From the NCBI RefSeq assembly GCF_000725495.1, contig NZ_KL647039.1:334287-398286 (forward strand): a stretch of DNA of 64,000 nt, given 5' to 3'. Positions 26,795-39,523 of this stretch are shown piece by piece. The notes beneath the pieces are model-generated. The model saw only the letters and a list, made by a program, of their open reading frames with translations, was not told where the DNA came from and did no database searches. Each line of letters begins with the position of its first letter. Position 1 is the first letter of the stretch. The DNA is from Streptomyces aureus (GTDB lineage: Bacteria > Actinomycetota > Actinomycetes > Streptomycetales > Streptomycetaceae). Made by a program: the position numbers and the translations under genes.

Positions 26795-28708
26795 TCAGAC
26801 CGCCCTCATCAGCAGGGTCGCGGCGACGAGGATCGCCGCACCGCCGAACATCGAGACCGCGTAACTGCGCGCGTAGCCGTTCTGCAGCTTGCGCAGCCGT
26901 CCGGAGAGGCCGCCCACGGAGGCCGCCGTGCCGTTGACGACTCCGTCGACCAGGGTGTGGTCGACGTAGACCAGGGAGCGGGTGAGGTGCTCACCGCCGC
27001 GCACCAGCACGACGTGGTTGAAGTCGTCCTGGTAGAGGTCGCGCCGGGCGGCGCGGGTGAGCAGGGAGCCGCGCGGGGCGGTGACCGGGACGGAGCTGCG
27101 TCCGTACTGGAGGTAGGCGATGCCGGCGCCGACGACCAGGAGCACCATGGTGGCCAGGGTGACGGTGAGCGCGCTGACGGGCGAGTCGCCCTCAGAGTGC
27201 CCGGTGACCGGCTCCAGCCAGTGCAGGAAGCGGTCGCCGATGCTGAAGAAGCCACCCGCGAACACCGACCCGAAGGCCAGCACGATCATCGGGATGGTCA
27301 TCGAGCTGGGCGACTCGTGCGGGTGCGGCTCGTGGCCCTCCGCGTCGGGCTGCCAGCGCTTCTCGCCGAAGAAGGTCATGATCATCACGCGCGTCATGTA
27401 GTACGCGGTGATCGCCGCGCCCAGCAGGGCCACGCCGCCGAGGATCCAGCCCTCGGTGCCGCCCTTGGCGAAGGCCGCCTCGATGATCTTGTCCTTGGAG
27501 AAGAAGCCGGACAGGCCCGGGAAGCCGATGATCGCGAGGTAGCCGAGACCGAAGGTCACGAAGGTGACCGGCATGTACTTCCTGAGGCCGCCGAACTTCC
27601 TCATGTCGACCTCGTCGTTCATGCCGTGCATGACCGAACCGGCGCCGAGGAAGAGCCCGGCCTTGAAGAAGCCGTGCGTCACCAGGTGCATGATGGCGAA
27701 GACGTAGCCGATGGGGCCGAGGCCGGCGGCCAGCACCATGTAGCCGATCTGCGACATCGTCGAGCCGGCGAGCGCCTTCTTGATGTCGTCCTTGGCGCAA
27801 CCGACGATCGCACCGAACAGAAGCGTGACGCCTCCGACGACGGTGACGACGAGCTGTGCGTCGGGCGCCGCGTTGAAGACGGCGGCCGAGCGCACGATCA
27901 GGTACACGCCCGCGGTGACCATGGTGGCGGCGTGGATGAGGGCCGAGACCGGGGTCGGGCCCTCCATCGCGTCCCCGAGCCAGGACTGCAGCGGCACCTG
28001 GGCCGACTTGCCGCACGCGGCGAGCAGCAGCATCAGCCCGATGGCCGTGAGCTTGCCCTCGGTGGCGTCCCCGGCAATCCCGGGGTGCCCCTCGGTGCCG
28101 AGCAGCGGCCCGAAGGCGAAGGTTCCGAAGGTCGTGAACATCAGCATGATGGCGATGGACAGGCCCATGTCGCCGACGCGGTTGACCAGGAACGCCTTCT
28201 TCGCGGCGGTGGCCGCGCTGGGCTTGTGCTGCCAGAAGCCGATGAGCAGGTAGGAGGCGAGACCGACGCCTTCCCAGCCGACGTACAGCAGGAGGTAGTT
28301 GTCGGCGAGGACGAGCAGCAGCATCGCCGCCAGGAACAGGTTCAGATAGCCGAAGAAACGGCGGCGGCGCTCGTCGTGCTCCATGTACCCGATCGAGTAC
28401 ACATGGATCAGCGAGCCGACGCCGGTGATCAGCAGGACGAACGTCATCGACAGCTGGTCGAGCTGGAAGCCGACGTCCGCGCGGAAGTTGCCGACGGCGA
28501 TCCAGCTGTACAGATGCTGGGTGAACGTCCGGTCCTCCGGGCTCTTGCCCAGCATGTCGGCGAAGAGCACGACCGCGACCACGAAGGAGGCGGCCGCGAG
28601 CACGGTGCCGATCCACTGGCCGACGGCGTCCAGCCGCCGTCCGCCGCACAGCAGGACGGCCGCTCCGAGCAGAGGCGCCGCGATGAGCAGCGCAATCAGG
28701 TTCTCCAC
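26795..28708 (-). CDS. nuoL: NADH-quinone oxidoreductase subunit L
   Basis: 637 residues, the largest antiporter-like subunit, with the lateral amphipathic helix typical of NuoL in its C-terminal part. Landmarks are [21 protein letters not shown] (proton channel) and [19 protein letters not shown]. The gap to nuoK is 14 bp. Confidence 0.97.
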   Translation of the reverse strand: MENLIALLIAAPLLGAAVLLCGGRRLDAVGQWIGTVLAAASFVVAVVLFADMLGKSPEDRTFTQHLYSWIAVGNFRADVGFQLDQLSMTFVLLITGVGSLIHVYSIGYMEHDERRRRFFGYLNLFLAAMLLLVLADNYLLLYVGWEGVGLASYLLIGFWQHKPSAATAAKKAFLVNRVGDMGLSIAIMLMFTTFGTFAFGPLLGTEGHPGIAGDATEGKLTAIGLMLLLAACGKSAQVPLQSWLGDAMEGPTPVSALIHAATMVTAGVYLIVRSAAVFNAAPDAQLVVTVVGGVTLLFGAIVGCAKDDIKKALAGSTMSQIGYMVLAAGLGPIGYVFAIMHLVTHGFFKAGLFLGAGSVMHGMNDEVDMRKFGGLRKYMPVTFVTFGLGYLAIIGFPGLSGFFSKDKIIEAAFAKGGTEGWILGGVALLGAAITAYYMTRVMIMTFFGEKRWQPDAEGHEPHPHESPSSMTIPMIVLAFGSVFAGGFFSIGDRFLHWLEPVTGHSEGDSPVSALTVTLATMVLLVVGAGIAYLQYGRSSVPVTAPRGSLLTRAARRDLYQDDFNHVVLVRGGEHLTRSLVYVDHTLVDGVVNGTAASVGGLSGRLRKLQNGYARSYAVSMFGGAAILVAATLLMRAV

Positions 28709-28722
28709 GATTCAGCGACCCC

Positions 28723-29022
28723 TTACAGCTTCATCAGGCTGGCGTCGTCGACCGAGGCCGAGTGGCGGGAACGGAACAGCGACACGATGATCGCGAGCCC
28801 GACCACGACCTCCGCGGCGGCGACGACCATCGTGAAGAAGGCGATGATCTGGCCGTCGAGGTTGCCGTGCATCCGGGAGAAGACGACGAAGGCGAGGTTG
28901 CAGGCGTTGAGCATGAGCTCGATGCACATGAACACCACGATCGCGTTCCGTCGGATCAGGACGCCGGTGGCGCCGATCGTGAACAACAGAGCGGCGAGGT
29001 AGAGGTAGTTGACCGGATTCAC
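28723..29022 (-). CDS. nuoK: NADH-quinone oxidoreductase subunit K
   Basis: 99 residues, three membrane helices, with the conserved helix [19 protein letters not shown] (Glu of the proton path). The ATG overlaps the nuoJ stop (ATGA). Confidence 0.97.
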   Translation of the reverse strand: MNPVNYLYLAALLFTIGATGVLIRRNAIVVFMCIELMLNACNLAFVVFSRMHGNLDGQIIAFFTMVVAAAEVVVGLAIIVSLFRSRHSASVDDASLMKL

Positions 29023-29837
29023 TTGGACGCCTCCTCCGGCTTCGTGCGCTCCAGGCGCTCCTCGGCACGCTGCTCCAGCGCCTTCAGGTCCCTGAGCGCG
29101 TCGGCCGACACGTCACGGATCTGGCCGCGGTCGCGCAGCGTCTTGCTGACGGTGAGCTCGGAGGGGGTGCCGTCGGGCAGCAGGCCCGCGATGTCCACCG
29201 CGTTGTGCCGGGCGTAGACGCCCGGCGCCGGCAGTGGCGGGACGTGCTTGCCCTCGCGCACGCGCTGCTCGGACAGCTCGCGCTGGGTCCTGGCCCGCTC
29301 GGTGCGCTCGCGGTGCGTGAGCACCATGGCGCCGATGGTGGCCGTGATGAGCAGGGCGCCGGTGATCTCGAAGGCGAAGACGTACTTCGTGAAGATGAGG
29401 GCCGCCAGGCCCTCCACGTTGCCGCCCGCGTTCGCCTTGGCCAGGCCGTCGAAGTCCTGGATGGAGGCGTGGCCGATGCCGGCGAACAGCAGGATGCCGA
29501 AGCCGAGCCCGCAGAGCAGGGCCAGCCAGCGCTGCCCCTTGATGGTCTCCTTCAGCGAGTCCGCCGCGGTGACACCGACGAGCATGACGACGAAGAGGAA
29601 CAGCATCATGATCGCGCCGGTGTAGACGACGATCTGGACGATGCCCAGGAAGTAGGCGCCGTTGGCGAGGTAGAACACCGCCAGGACGATCATGGTTCCG
29701 GCGAGGCACAGCGCGCTGTGCACGGCCTTGCGCATGAAGACGGTGCACAGGGCGCCGATCACCGCGACGGTGCCGAGGACCCAGAACTGGAAGGCCTCGC
29801 CGGTGGAGGTGGAGTACGCGGCCAGGTTGGCGGTCAT
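29019..29837 (-). CDS. nuoJ: NADH-quinone oxidoreductase subunit J
   Basis: 272 residues from ATG 29837, five membrane helices in the first 170 residues (including the mobile helix [21 protein letters not shown]). It has a long charged C-terminal tail rich in Arg/Glu, as in other actinobacterial NuoJ. The start overlaps the nuoI stop (ATGA). Confidence 0.95.
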   Translation of the reverse strand: MTANLAAYSTSTGEAFQFWVLGTVAVIGALCTVFMRKAVHSALCLAGTMIVLAVFYLANGAYFLGIVQIVVYTGAIMMLFLFVVMLVGVTAADSLKETIKGQRWLALLCGLGFGILLFAGIGHASIQDFDGLAKANAGGNVEGLAALIFTKYVFAFEITGALLITATIGAMVLTHRERTERARTQRELSEQRVREGKHVPPLPAPGVYARHNAVDIAGLLPDGTPSELTVSKTLRDRGQIRDVSADALRDLKALEQRAEERLERTKPEEASK

Positions 29838-30472
29838 GCCTCCGCCCCCTCTCCGGCGGGCGTGCCCGACGGGCCCGAGGGGCTCGCCGAGGGGTGCAAC
29901 TCGCCCTTGGAGACGGCCACCTGGCGCTCGGTGCCGGGCGCCGCCTCGGTCACCAGACCCCGGTAGTAGTCCTGCTCGTCCGTGCCCGGGAAGATCGAGT
30001 GCGGTGTGTCGACCATGCCTTCCTGGAGTCCGGCGAGCAGCTGCTCCTTGGTGTAGATGAGGTTGGCGCGGCTGCTGTCCGCGAGCTCGAACTCGTTCGT
30101 CATCGTCAGCGCGCGCGTGGGGCACGCCTCGATGCACAGGCCGCACAGGATGCAGCGGGCGTAGTTGATCTGGTAGACGCGGCCGTAGCGCTCGCCCGGG
30201 GAGTAGCGCTCCTCCTCGGTGTTGTCCGCGCCCTCCACGTAGATGGCGTCCGCGGGACAGGCCCAGGCGCACAGCTCGCAGCCGACGCACTTCTCCAGGC
30301 CGTCCGGATGGCGGTTGAGCTGGTGCCGGCCGTGGAACCGCGGTGCGGTGGTCTTCTGCTGTTCCGGGTACTGCTCGGTCAGCCGCTTCTTGAACATGGC
30401 CTTGAAGGTCACGCCGAAGCCGGCGACGGGGTTCTGGAAACCGGGTTTGGTCTCCTTCGGCTCCTCAGCCAT
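29834..30472 (-). CDS. nuoI: NADH-quinone oxidoreductase subunit I
   Basis: 212 residues from ATG 30472 with a strong AAAGGAGGGG site; upstream in-frame codons lie inside nuoH. It binds two [4Fe-4S] clusters through [12 protein letters not shown] and [12 protein letters not shown], linking the peripheral arm to the quinone site. The start overlaps the nuoH stop by 8 bp. Confidence 0.96.
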   Translation of the reverse strand: MAEEPKETKPGFQNPVAGFGVTFKAMFKKRLTEQYPEQQKTTAPRFHGRHQLNRHPDGLEKCVGCELCAWACPADAIYVEGADNTEEERYSPGERYGRVYQINYARCILCGLCIEACPTRALTMTNEFELADSSRANLIYTKEQLLAGLQEGMVDTPHSIFPGTDEQDYYRGLVTEAAPGTERQVAVSKGELHPSASPSGPSGTPAGEGAEA

Positions 30473-31835
30473 CGGACCCCTCCTTTCCGTCACGAGATCC
30501 GGTGACCGTTCCATCACTCGCAGTATCGGACCCGCCACTGACAATGAGCTCCCGCTCCCGGCGCGGGCGGCGCCGGGGTACCGGCGGCAGCTCCTGGCCG
30601 GGCAGCGGGGGCACGGGGAATCCGCCGGCCATCGGGTCGAAGGCGGCGGGCTCGGCGGGCGTCTCCTGGCCCTGCTTGTCGCGGAAGATGTCCGCCACGA
30701 ACGACAGGAGCAGCAGGACGAGGACGCCTCCGCCGACGTACAGCGCGATGTCCGAGAAGCCGTAGTGCTCGTTGCGCAGGACCCGCACCGTCGCGACGAG
30801 CATCAGCCAGACCACGGAGACCGGGATGAGCACCTTCCAGCCGAGCTTCATCAGCTGGTCGTAGCGGACGCGCGGCAGCGTGCCGCGCAGCCAGATGAAG
30901 AAGAACAGCAGCAGCTGCACCTTCACCACGAACCAGAGCATCGGCCACCAGCCGTGGTTGGCGCCCTCCCAGAAGCTGCTGATCGGCCACGGTGCCCGCC
31001 AGCCGCCGAGGAAGAGCGTCGTGGACACGGCCGAGACGGTCACCATGTTCACGTACTCGGCGAGCATGAACAGCGCGAACTTGATCGACGAGTACTCGGT
31101 GTTGAAGCCGCCGACGAGGTCGCCCTCGGACTCCGGCATGTCGAACGGGGCGCGGTTGGTCTCGCCGATCATCGTCACGATGTAGATGAGGAACGAGACC
31201 GGGAGAAGGACGATGTACCAGCGGTCCTGCTGCTGCTCGACGATCGTCGAGGTCGACATCGAACCGGAGTAGAGGAACACCGAGGCGAACGCGGCGCCCA
31301 TGGCGATCTCGTAGGAGATCATCTGGGCGCAGGAGCGCAGTCCGCCCAGCAGCGGATATGTGGATCCGGAGCTCCAGCCGGCGAGCACGATCCCGTAGAT
31401 GCCCACCGAGGCCACCGCGAGGATGTAGAGCATCGCGATCGGCAGGTCGGTGAGCTGCATCGTGGTGCGCTGGCCGAAGATCGAGACCTCGTTGTCGGCG
31501 GGCCCGAAGGGGATCACCGCGATCGCCATGAAGGCCGGGATGGCCGCGACGATCGGCGCGAGGACGTAGACCACCTTGTCCGCGCGCTTGACGATGACGT
31601 CTTCCTTGAGCATCAGCTTCACGCCGTCGGCGAGGGACTGGAGCATGCCCCAGGGCCCGTGCCGGTTGGGGCCGATGCGCAGCTGCATCCAGGCGACGAC
31701 CTTGCGCTCCCACACGATGGAGAAGAGCACGGTCACCATCAGGAAGGCGAAGCAGAACACCGCCTTGACGACGACCAGCCACCAGGGGTCGTGGCCGAAC
31801 ATCGACAGGTCTTCAGCGGCGAGGTACGGCGTCAT
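30465..31835 (-). CDS. nuoH: NADH-quinone oxidoreductase subunit H
   Basis: 456 residues, eight membrane helices; it forms the quinone-binding chamber. Landmarks are [21 protein letters not shown] and the matrix-side loop [24 protein letters not shown] (pieces). The last ~60 residues are a Pro/Gly/Arg-rich tail. The start overlaps the nuoG stop (ATGA). Confidence 0.97.
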   Translation of the reverse strand: MTPYLAAEDLSMFGHDPWWLVVVKAVFCFAFLMVTVLFSIVWERKVVAWMQLRIGPNRHGPWGMLQSLADGVKLMLKEDVIVKRADKVVYVLAPIVAAIPAFMAIAVIPFGPADNEVSIFGQRTTMQLTDLPIAMLYILAVASVGIYGIVLAGWSSGSTYPLLGGLRSCAQMISYEIAMGAAFASVFLYSGSMSTSTIVEQQQDRWYIVLLPVSFLIYIVTMIGETNRAPFDMPESEGDLVGGFNTEYSSIKFALFMLAEYVNMVTVSAVSTTLFLGGWRAPWPISSFWEGANHGWWPMLWFVVKVQLLLFFFIWLRGTLPRVRYDQLMKLGWKVLIPVSVVWLMLVATVRVLRNEHYGFSDIALYVGGGVLVLLLLSFVADIFRDKQGQETPAEPAAFDPMAGGFPVPPLPGQELPPVPRRRPRRERELIVSGGSDTASDGTVTGSRDGKEGSDG

Positions 31836-34336
31836 GCCTCCACCTCCTTGGGGGCCTCGGCGGCGATCGTCGCCGGGCCGATGCGGACGAGTGCGCCGGG
31901 CAGCGCCCCGGTGTCGGAGGCGACGCCCCCACCGGTCGAGTTCAGCGGGAGCCAGACCACACGGTCGGGCATCTCGGTGATCTGGAGCGGGAGTTCGACC
32001 GTTCCGGCGGGACCGGTCACGGCGAGGACGTCGCCGTTCTTGACCCCGGCCTCGGCGGCGGTGGCGGCCGAGACACGCGCGCGTGCCGCGTGCCGGGTCC
32101 CGGCGAGCGCGGTGTCGCCCTCCTGGAGCCGCCCCTGGTCGAGCAGCAGGCGGTGTCCGGCCAGTACGGCCTCGCCGGCGTCCGGGCGGGGCATCTGCAC
32201 GCCGGTCTCGCGGGGTGCGTCGGCCCGCGGGCCGTCCCAGGCGCCGAGGCGGTCGAGTTCCCCGCGTGTGGTGCGCAGGTCCGGCAGCCCCAGGTGCACG
32301 TCCATGGCGTCGGCGAGCATCTGCAGGACGCGCGCGTCGGCGGGTGCAAGGCGCCGGGTCATCTGGTCGGGCTTGAGGGCGGCCTCGAAGGAGCGGACGC
32401 GGCCTTCCCAGTTGAGGAAGCTTCCGGCCTTCTCGGCGACCGCGGCGACCGGCAGGACGACGTCCGCGTACTCGGTGACCTCGCTGGGCCGCAGTTCGAG
32501 CGACACCAGGAAGCCGACTTCCGACAGGGCCTCACGCGCGCGTGCCGGGTCGGGGAGGTCGGCGACCTCCACGCCCGCGACGACGAGCGCCCGCAGTTCG
32601 CCGCCGGCGGCGGCCTCCACGATCTGGCCGGTGTCGCGGCCGTAGCGGTGCGGGAGTTCGGAGACGCCCCAGGCGGCCGCGACCTCCTCGCGTGCGCGCG
32701 GGTCGGTGGCCGGACGTCCGCCCGGCAGCAGCGAGGGAAGCGCGCCGGCCTCGATCGCGCCGCGGTCCCCGGCGCGGCGCGGGATCCACACCAGCCGGGC
32801 GCCGATGGCGGTGGCGGTCCGCACGGCGGCGGTCAGGGCGCCGGCCACGGCGGCCAGCCGCTCGCCGACGACGATGACGGAGCCCTCGGTGCGCAGCGCC
32901 TCGCCGGCCCTGACCCCGTCCTCGTCCAGGCCGACGCCGCTGGCGAGCGCGTCCAGCCACTCGGTCTCGGTACCGGGCGCGGCCGGCAACAGCGTGCCGC
33001 CCGCCTTCTCCAGGCCGCGGGTGGAGTGCGTGGCGAGCGAGAAGGTCTTCTGGCCGTGCCCGCGCCAGGCCTTGCGCAGCCGCAGGAAGACGCCAGGGGC
33101 CTCCTCCTCCGACTCCAGGCCCACCAGCAGGACGGCCGGCGCCTTCTCCAGGGAGGTGTACGTGACACCGGTGCCGTCGAGGTCCCGGCCGTGCCCGGCG
33201 ACCCGGGCGGCCAGGAAGTCGGCCTCCTCGGAGCTGTGCACGCGCGCGCGGAAGTCGATGTCGTTCGTGTCGAGGGCCACGCGCGCGAACTTGCTGTACG
33301 CGTAGGCGTCCTCGATCGTGAGCCGGCCGCCGGTGAGGACGCCGGCGCGGCCACGGGCCGCCGTCAGTCCCTGCGCGGCCGCCTCGAGGGCCTCCGGCCA
33401 GGAGGCGGGTTCGAGGACACCGTCGGCGTTGCGCACCAGGGGGGTGTCGAGGCGGTCGCGCTGCTGCGCGTACCGGAACCCGAACCGGCCCTTGTCGCAG
33501 ACCCACTCCTCGTTGACCTCGGGGTCCGGTGCCGCGAGCCGTCGCATCACCTTGCCGCGCCGGTGGTCGGTGCGGGTCGCGCAGCCGCCGGAGCAGTGCT
33601 CGCACACGGAGTGCGAGGAGATGAGGTCGAAGGGCCGCGAGCGGAAGCGGTAGGCCGCCGACGTGAGCGCGCCCACGGGGCAGATCTGGATCGTGTTGCC
33701 GGAGAAGTACGACTCGAAGGGGTCGCCGTCACCGGTGCCGACCTGCTGGAGCGCGCCCCGCTCGACCAGTTCGATCATGGGGTCGCCCGCGATCTGGTTG
33801 GAGAAGCGGGTGCAGCGGGCGCACAGGACGCACCGCTCGCGGTCGAGCAGGACCTGCGTGGAGATCGGGACCGGCTTCTCGTACGTCCGCTTCCTGCCCT
33901 CGAAGCGGGACTCGGCGTTGCCGTGGGACATCGCCTGGTTCTGCAGGGGGCACTCACCGCCCTTGTCGCAGACCGGGCAGTCCAGCGGGTGGTTGATGAG
34001 CAGCAGCTCCATCACACCGTGCTGGGCCTTCTCGGCGACCTGGGAGGTGAGTTGAGTCTTGACGACCATCCCGTCCGTACAGGTGATCGTGCAGGACGCC
34101 ATGGGCTTGCGCTGGCCCTCGACCTCGACGATGCACTGGCGGCAGGCGCCGGCCGGGTCGAGGAGCGGGTGGTCGCAGAACCGGGGGATCTCGATGCCGA
34201 GCTGTTCGGCGGCCCGGATGACCAGGGTGCCCTTGGGCACGCTCATCTCGATGCCGTCGATCGTCAGCGAGACGAGATCCTCCGGCGGGACCGGTGCTTC
34301 CCCGCCTCCGGAGGGAGCGCTGGTGGTCACTGTCAT
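31832..34336 (-). CDS. nuoG: NADH-quinone oxidoreductase subunit G
   Basis: 834 residues from ATG 34336. The N-terminal [2Fe-2S] ferredoxin domain ([15 protein letters not shown]) is followed by the His-Cys [4Fe-4S] motif ([14 protein letters not shown]) and a further [10 protein letters not shown] cluster site. Next comes the additional cluster motif CEHCSGGC, and then the molybdopterin-oxidoreductase-like region (no cofactor expected in complex I). The start overlaps the nuoF stop (ATGA). Confidence 0.97.
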   Translation of the reverse strand: MTVTTSAPSGGGEAPVPPEDLVSLTIDGIEMSVPKGTLVIRAAEQLGIEIPRFCDHPLLDPAGACRQCIVEVEGQRKPMASCTITCTDGMVVKTQLTSQVAEKAQHGVMELLLINHPLDCPVCDKGGECPLQNQAMSHGNAESRFEGRKRTYEKPVPISTQVLLDRERCVLCARCTRFSNQIAGDPMIELVERGALQQVGTGDGDPFESYFSGNTIQICPVGALTSAAYRFRSRPFDLISSHSVCEHCSGGCATRTDHRRGKVMRRLAAPDPEVNEEWVCDKGRFGFRYAQQRDRLDTPLVRNADGVLEPASWPEALEAAAQGLTAARGRAGVLTGGRLTIEDAYAYSKFARVALDTNDIDFRARVHSSEEADFLAARVAGHGRDLDGTGVTYTSLEKAPAVLLVGLESEEEAPGVFLRLRKAWRGHGQKTFSLATHSTRGLEKAGGTLLPAAPGTETEWLDALASGVGLDEDGVRAGEALRTEGSVIVVGERLAAVAGALTAAVRTATAIGARLVWIPRRAGDRGAIEAGALPSLLPGGRPATDPRAREEVAAAWGVSELPHRYGRDTGQIVEAAAGGELRALVVAGVEVADLPDPARAREALSEVGFLVSLELRPSEVTEYADVVLPVAAVAEKAGSFLNWEGRVRSFEAALKPDQMTRRLAPADARVLQMLADAMDVHLGLPDLRTTRGELDRLGAWDGPRADAPRETGVQMPRPDAGEAVLAGHRLLLDQGRLQEGDTALAGTRHAARARVSAATAAEAGVKNGDVLAVTGPAGTVELPLQITEMPDRVVWLPLNSTGGGVASDTGALPGALVRIGPATIAAEAPKEVEA

Positions 34337-35682
34337 GCGTTCACCTCCGTGTGCTTGTCCGCCCAGGCGGTGGACCTGGCGGGGTCGAAGGGGCAGCCGC
34401 GGCCCGTGATGTGCTGCTCGTACTCCTCGCGGAAGTACTTGAGCGAGGAGAAGATCGGCGAGGCGGCGCCGTCGCCGAGGGCGCAGAAGGACTTGCCGTT
34501 GATGTTGTCGGCGATGTCGTTCAGCTTGTCGAGGTCGGACATGACGCCCTTGCCGGCCTCGATGTCGCGCAGCAACTGCACGAGCCAGTAGGTGCCTTCG
34601 CGGCAGGGCGTGCACTTGCCGCAGGACTCGTGGGCGTAGAACTCGGTCCAGCGGGTGACGGCGCGGACGACGCAGGTCGTCTCGTCGAAGCACTGGAGTG
34701 CTTTGGTGCCGAGCATGGAACCCGCGGCGCCCACTCCTTCGTAGTCAAGAGGGACGTCGAGGTGCTCGTCGGTGAACATCGGGGTCGAGGAGCCGCCCGG
34801 CGTCCAGAACTTCAGCCGGTGGCCGGGGCGCATCCCGCCGCTCATGTCGAGGAGTTGACGCAGGGTGATGCCGAGGGGCGCCTCGTACTGGCCGGGGCTG
34901 GCGACATGGCCGCTGAGCGAGTACAGCGTGAAGCCCGGGGACTTCTCGCTGCCCATCGACCTGAACCATTCCTTGCCCTTTTGCAGAATTGCGGGAACTG
35001 ACGCGATGGACTCGACGTTATTCACAACAGTCGGACACGCATAGAGGCCAGCGACAGCAGGGAAAGGGGGACGGAGCCGCGGTTGACCACGGCGGCCTTC
35101 GAGCGAGTCGAGCAGCGCGGTCTCCTCACCGCAGATGTACGCGCCCGCGCCCGCGTGCACGGTGAGCTGGAGGTCGAGCCCGCTGCCCAGGATGTTCTCG
35201 CCGAGGTAGCCGGCGGCGTAGGCCTCGCGTACGGCCTCGTGCAACCGCCGCAGTACGGGGACGACTTCACCACGGAGATAGATGAAGGCATGCGAAGACC
35301 GAATGGCGTAGCACGCGATCACAATGCCCTCGATGAGGCTGTGCGGGTTCGCGAAGAGGAGCGGGATGTCTTTACAGGTTCCCGGCTCGGATTCGTCGGC
35401 GTTGACAACTAGATAGTGAGGTTTGCCGTCTCCCTGGGGAATGAACTGCCATTTCATTCCGGTCGGGAAGCCGGCACCGCCGCGGCCGCGCAGTCCGGAG
35501 TCCTTGACGTAGGCGATCAGGTCGTCCGGCGACATGGCGAGTGCCTTGCGCAGGCCCTCGTACCCCTCGTGCCTCCGGTAGACGTCCAGCGACCAGGACC
35601 TGTCCTCGTCCCAGAAGGCCGACAGCACGGGTGCGAGCAGCTTTTCGGGACTCGTCTCGTTGATCTCGGCTGCCAAGGTCAT
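34333..35682 (-). CDS. nuoF: NADH-quinone oxidoreductase subunit F
   Basis: 449 residues from ATG 35682. It binds NADH and FMN ([27 protein letters not shown]) and the [4Fe-4S] cluster N3 ([12 protein letters not shown]); electrons enter complex I here. The start overlaps the nuoE stop (ATGA). Between about 34970 and 35460 the gene uses many codons rare in Streptomyces (for example CTA, GTT, AAA, TAT, AAT) although the protein is fully conserved. Confidence 0.97.
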   Translation of the reverse strand: MTLAAEINETSPEKLLAPVLSAFWDEDRSWSLDVYRRHEGYEGLRKALAMSPDDLIAYVKDSGLRGRGGAGFPTGMKWQFIPQGDGKPHYLVVNADESEPGTCKDIPLLFANPHSLIEGIVIACYAIRSSHAFIYLRGEVVPVLRRLHEAVREAYAAGYLGENILGSGLDLQLTVHAGAGAYICGEETALLDSLEGRRGQPRLRPPFPAVAGLYACPTVVNNVESIASVPAILQKGKEWFRSMGSEKSPGFTLYSLSGHVASPGQYEAPLGITLRQLLDMSGGMRPGHRLKFWTPGGSSTPMFTDEHLDVPLDYEGVGAAGSMLGTKALQCFDETTCVVRAVTRWTEFYAHESCGKCTPCREGTYWLVQLLRDIEAGKGVMSDLDKLNDIADNINGKSFCALGDGAASPIFSSLKYFREEYEQHITGRGCPFDPARSTAWADKHTEVNA

Positions 35683-36524
35683 CACTCCCCCTCCTCTGCC
35701 ACGGGACCCGCCGGGTGGGACGGGTCGGAGGCCGACGTGTCCTGCGGCGCGTCGTGCGAGCTGGGGTGCTCGGCGGGCCGCTGGTTCTGAGGTGCTCCTC
35801 CGCCCCGCGGATGCACCACGCGCGCGGGGGCGCTCTCCCCCTTGGCCAGACGCAGGCCCACCAGGGACGCGGGGCCCGCGCTGCCGCCGGCCTCCACCGC
35901 GCCTTCGCGCTCGTCGGGGAAGCCCGCCAGGATCCGGGCGGTCTCCTTGAACGTGCACAGCCGGGCGCCGCGGGTCGGGTCGACGTCGGCGCCCGCGCGC
36001 AGGTCGTCGACGAGCCGCTTGGCCGAGTCCACGGTCTGGTTGTCGAAGAACTCCCAGTTGACCATCACGACCGGGGCGAAGTCGCAGGCCGCGTTGCACT
36101 CGATGTGCTCCAGGGTGACCTTGCCGTCACCGGTGGTCTCCCCGTTGCCGACGCCGAGGTGGTCCTGGAGGGCCTCGAAGATGGCGTCGCCGCCCATCAC
36201 GGCACACAGGGTGTTGGTGCAGACACCCACCTGGTAGTCACCGCTCGGCCTGCGCCGGTACATCGAGTAGAAGGTCGCGACCGCGGCGACCTCGGCTGTG
36301 GTCAGGCCCAGTACCTCCGCGCAGAACCGCTGTCCCGTGCGCGTGACGTGGCCCTCCTGCGACTGCACGAGGTGCAGCAACGGAAGGAGCGCCGAGCGGG
36401 AGTCGGGGTAGCGGGCGATGATCTCGCGCGCGTCCTCCTCGAGCCGGGCCCGGACGTCGGCCGGGTAGTCGGGCGCGGGCAGTTGGGGCATGCCCAGGCT
36501 GACGCCCTCGGGGGTGGTGGTCAC
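35682..36524 (-). CDS. nuoE: NADH-quinone oxidoreductase subunit E
   Basis: 280 residues from GTG 36524, which overlaps the nuoD stop (GTGA). It binds the [2Fe-2S] cluster N1a through CTNTLC and CNAACD. The thioredoxin-like domain covers about residues 15-190. The last ~70 residues are a hydrophilic Pro/Gly/Glu extension beyond the usual E. coli length. Confidence 0.96.
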   Translation of the reverse strand: MTTTPEGVSLGMPQLPAPDYPADVRARLEEDAREIIARYPDSRSALLPLLHLVQSQEGHVTRTGQRFCAEVLGLTTAEVAAVATFYSMYRRRPSGDYQVGVCTNTLCAVMGGDAIFEALQDHLGVGNGETTGDGKVTLEHIECNAACDFAPVVMVNWEFFDNQTVDSAKRLVDDLRAGADVDPTRGARLCTFKETARILAGFPDEREGAVEAGGSAGPASLVGLRLAKGESAPARVVHPRGGGAPQNQRPAEHPSSHDAPQDTSASDPSHPAGPVAEEGE

Positions 36525-37861
36525 CGGTCGACGCCTCCCATCACGGGGTCGATGGACGCGACGGCGACGATGACGTCGGCGACCTGGCCGCCCTCGCACA
36601 TCGCCGCCATGGCCTGCAGGTTGGTGAAGGACGGGTCGCGGAAGTGGACCCGGTAGGGGCGGGTGCCTCCGTCGGAGACGACGTGCACCCCGAGTTCGCC
36701 CTTGGGCGACTCGACGGCCACGTAGGCCTGCCCCGGCGGGACGCGGAAGCCCTCGGTCACCAGCTTGAAGTGGTGGATCAGGGCCTCCATGGAGGTGCCC
36801 ATGATCTTCTTGATGTGGTCGAGGGAGTTGCCGAGACCGTCGGGGCCGAGCGCGAGCTGGGCGGGCCAGGCGATCTTCTTGTCGGCGACCATGACCGGGC
36901 CGGGCTGGAGCCGGTCCAGGCACTGCTCGATGATCCGCAGCGACTGGCGCATCTCCTCCAGGCGGATCAGGAAGCGCCCGTAGGAGTCGCAGGTGTCGGC
37001 GGTCGGGACCTCGAAGTCGTAGGTCTCGTATCCGCAGTACGGCTGGGACTTGCGCAGGTCGTGCGGCAGGCCGGCCGAGCGCAGGATCGGGCCGGTGGCG
37101 CCGAGGGCCATGCAGCCGGCCAGGTCGAGGTAGCCGACGTCCTGCATGCGGGCCTTGAAGATGGGGTTCCCGGTGGCGAGCTTGTCGTACTCGGGAAGGT
37201 TCTTCGTCATCTTCTTCACGAACTCGCGGATCTGGTCCACCGCGCCCGGGGGCAGGTCCTGGGCGAGTCCGCCGGGGCGGACGAACGCGTGGTTCATGCG
37301 CAGGCCGGTGATCAGCTCGTAGATGTCGAGGATGAGCTCGCGGTCACGGAAGCCGTAGATCATGATCGTGGTGGCGCCCAGCTCCATGCCTCCGGTGGCG
37401 ATGCACACCAGATGGGAGGAGAGTCGGTTCAGCTCCATCAGGAGCACCCGGATGATCGAGGCGCGGTCGGGGATCTGGTCGGTGATCCCGAGGAGCTTCT
37501 CGACGCCGAGACAGTAGGCCGTCTCGTTGAAGAACGGCGTCAGGTAGTCCATGCGCGTCACGAACGTGGTGCCCTGGGTCCACGTGCGGAACTCGAGGTT
37601 CTTCTCGATGCCCGTGTGGAGGTAGCCGATGCCGCAGCGGGCCTCGGTGACGGTCTCGCCGTCGATCTCCAGGATGAGCCGGAGCACGCCGTGGGTGGAC
37701 GGGTGCTGCGGGCCCATGTTGACGATGATGCGTTCGTCGTCGGACTTGGCCGCGGACTGGGCGATCTCGTCCCAGTCGCCGCCGGTGACCGTATATACGG
37801 TGCCCTCGGTCGTCTCGCGGGGCGAGGCGTCCGATGCCCCGGGAGGGGTCTGCGTGCTCAT
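36521..37861 (-). CDS. nuoD: NADH-quinone oxidoreductase subunit D
   Basis: 446 residues from ATG 37861, the 49-kDa-type subunit forming the quinone site. Landmarks are [14 protein letters not shown] (quinone-site His) and [15 protein letters not shown], with a DPSFTNLQ region near the C-terminus. It is a separate gene here, not fused to nuoC as in E. coli. The ATG overlaps the nuoC stop. Confidence 0.97.
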   Translation of the reverse strand: MSTQTPPGASDASPRETTEGTVYTVTGGDWDEIAQSAAKSDDERIIVNMGPQHPSTHGVLRLILEIDGETVTEARCGIGYLHTGIEKNLEFRTWTQGTTFVTRMDYLTPFFNETAYCLGVEKLLGITDQIPDRASIIRVLLMELNRLSSHLVCIATGGMELGATTIMIYGFRDRELILDIYELITGLRMNHAFVRPGGLAQDLPPGAVDQIREFVKKMTKNLPEYDKLATGNPIFKARMQDVGYLDLAGCMALGATGPILRSAGLPHDLRKSQPYCGYETYDFEVPTADTCDSYGRFLIRLEEMRQSLRIIEQCLDRLQPGPVMVADKKIAWPAQLALGPDGLGNSLDHIKKIMGTSMEALIHHFKLVTEGFRVPPGQAYVAVESPKGELGVHVVSDGGTRPYRVHFRDPSFTNLQAMAAMCEGGQVADVIVAVASIDPVMGGVDR

Positions 37862-38598
37862 GAGTACGACCTCCGCTGGTCCGGAGCCGGGATCTGGGCG
37901 CCCTTGTACTCGACGGGGATGCCGCCGAGGGGATAGTCCTTGCGCTGCGGGAAGCCCTGCCAGTCGTCCGGCATCATGATCCGCGTCAGGGCGGGGTGGC
38001 CGTCGAAGATCAGGCCGAAGAAGTCGTACGCCTCGCGCTCGTGCCAGTCGTTCGTCGGATAGACGGTGACGAGCGACGGGACGTGCGGGTCCGCGTCCGG
38101 GGCGCTGACCTCCAGCCGGATGAGCCGGTTGTGGGTGATCGAGCGCAGGTGGTAGACGGCGTGCAGCTCGCGGCCCTTGTCGTGCGGGAGGTGGACGCCG
38201 GAGACGCCCGTGCACAGCTCGAACCGGAGGGCCGGGTCGTCGCGCAGGGTCCGGGCGACGGGGAGCAGGTACTCGCGTTCGACGTGGAACGTGATCTCGT
38301 CGCGGTCGACGACCGTCTTGTCGATGACGTTCTCGGGGACGAGTCCCTGTTCCTCCAGGGCGCCCTCCAGCTCGTCGGCCACCTCGTCGAACCAGCCGCC
38401 GTAGGGGCGGGTGGCCGCGCCGGGCAGCCGGATCGAGCGGACCAGGCCGCCGTAGCCGGTGGTGTCGCCGCCGTTGTTGGCGCCGAACATGCCGCGCTGG
38501 ACGCGGATCTCCTCGCCCTTGTCGCCTCGCTGGCCGGGAAGGTTGGAGGCGCTCAGGTCCTTCTCGGGGTTGACCCCGTTGCCGTTCGCGTCGCTCAC
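37858..38598 (-). CDS. nuoC: NADH-quinone oxidoreductase subunit C
   Basis: 246 residues from GTG 38598, overlapping the nuoB stop (GTGA). It is the 30-kDa-type subunit; signature pieces are [20 protein letters not shown] and RKDYPLGG. It has a Streptomyces-type hydrophilic N-terminal extension of about 60 residues. Confidence 0.96.
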   Translation of the reverse strand: MSDANGNGVNPEKDLSASNLPGQRGDKGEEIRVQRGMFGANNGGDTTGYGGLVRSIRLPGAATRPYGGWFDEVADELEGALEEQGLVPENVIDKTVVDRDEITFHVEREYLLPVARTLRDDPALRFELCTGVSGVHLPHDKGRELHAVYHLRSITHNRLIRLEVSAPDADPHVPSLVTVYPTNDWHEREAYDFFGLIFDGHPALTRIMMPDDWQGFPQRKDYPLGGIPVEYKGAQIPAPDQRRSYS

Positions 38599-39149
38599 CG
38601 CAGCAGGCCCTTCATCTCGATGGTGGGAAGCGCCTTGAGCGCCGCTTCCTCCGCCTCGCGGGCCGCTTCCTCGGCGTTCACGCCGAGCTTCGAGCTCTGG
38701 ATCTTCTGGTGGAGCTTGAGAATCGCGTCCATCAGCATCTCGGGCCGCGGCGGACATCCGGGCAAATAGATGTCGACCGGGACGATGTGGTCGACTCCCT
38801 GCACAATGGCGTAGTTGTTGAACATTCCGCCCGATGACGCACAAACACCCATGGAAATGACCCACTTGGGGTTGGGCATCTGGTCGTAGACCTGCCGCAG
38901 CACCGGCGCCATCTTCTGGCTCACCCGGCCGGCCACGATCATCAGGTCGGCCTGGCGGGGCGACCCGCGGAAGACCTCCATACCGAAGCGCGCCAGGTCG
39001 TAACGCCCGGCGCCGGTCGTCATCATCTCGATGGCACAGCAGGCGAGTCCGAATGTCGCGGGGAAGACGGACGCCTTGCGCACCCAGCCCGCGGCCTGCT
39101 CGACGGTCGTCAGCAGGAATCCGCTCGGCAGCTTTTCTTCGAGTCCCAT
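38595..39149 (-). CDS. nuoB: NADH-quinone oxidoreductase subunit B
   Basis: 184 residues. It carries cluster N2, the electron donor to quinone, through the tandem cysteines LACCAIEMM and later VCASSGG and LPGCPPRP. It is 14 bp downstream of nuoA. Confidence 0.97.
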   Translation of the reverse strand: MGLEEKLPSGFLLTTVEQAAGWVRKASVFPATFGLACCAIEMMTTGAGRYDLARFGMEVFRGSPRQADLMIVAGRVSQKMAPVLRQVYDQMPNPKWVISMGVCASSGGMFNNYAIVQGVDHIVPVDIYLPGCPPRPEMLMDAILKLHQKIQSSKLGVNAEEAAREAEEAALKALPTIEMKGLLR

Positions 39150-39163
39150 GAGTTAAAGGCCCC

Positions 39164-39523
39164 TCAGTCCCATTCCAGGCCGCCGCGCCGCCATACGTAC
39201 GCGTAGGCGACGAAGACGGTGAGCACGAAGAGCAGCATCTCCACGAGCCCGAAAACACCCAGGGCGTCGAACGTGACGGCCCAGGGGTAGAGGAAGACGA
39301 TCTCGATGTCGAAGACGATGAAGAGCATCGCCGTCAGGTAGTACTTGATGGGAAAACGCCCGCCGCCGACCGGCGTGGGGGTCGGCTCGATGCCACACTC
39401 GTAGGCGTCGAGTTTGGCGCGGTTGTACCGCTTCGGACCGATCAGCGTGGCCATGACCACGGAGAAGATCGCAAAGCCTGCCCCGAGGGCTCCCAGTACG
39501 AGGATCGGCGCATACGCGTTCAC
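39164..39523 (-). CDS. nuoA: NADH-quinone oxidoreductase subunit A
   Basis: 119 residues, three membrane helices, with the conserved loop [24 protein letters not shown] (key Cys-Gly). It is the first gene of the nuoA-N operon; a Rex-type operator lies about 106 bp upstream of the start. Confidence 0.96.
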   Translation of the reverse strand: MNAYAPILVLGALGAGFAIFSVVMATLIGPKRYNRAKLDAYECGIEPTPTPVGGGRFPIKYYLTAMLFIVFDIEIVFLYPWAVTFDALGVFGLVEMLLFVLTVFVAYAYVWRRGGLEWD

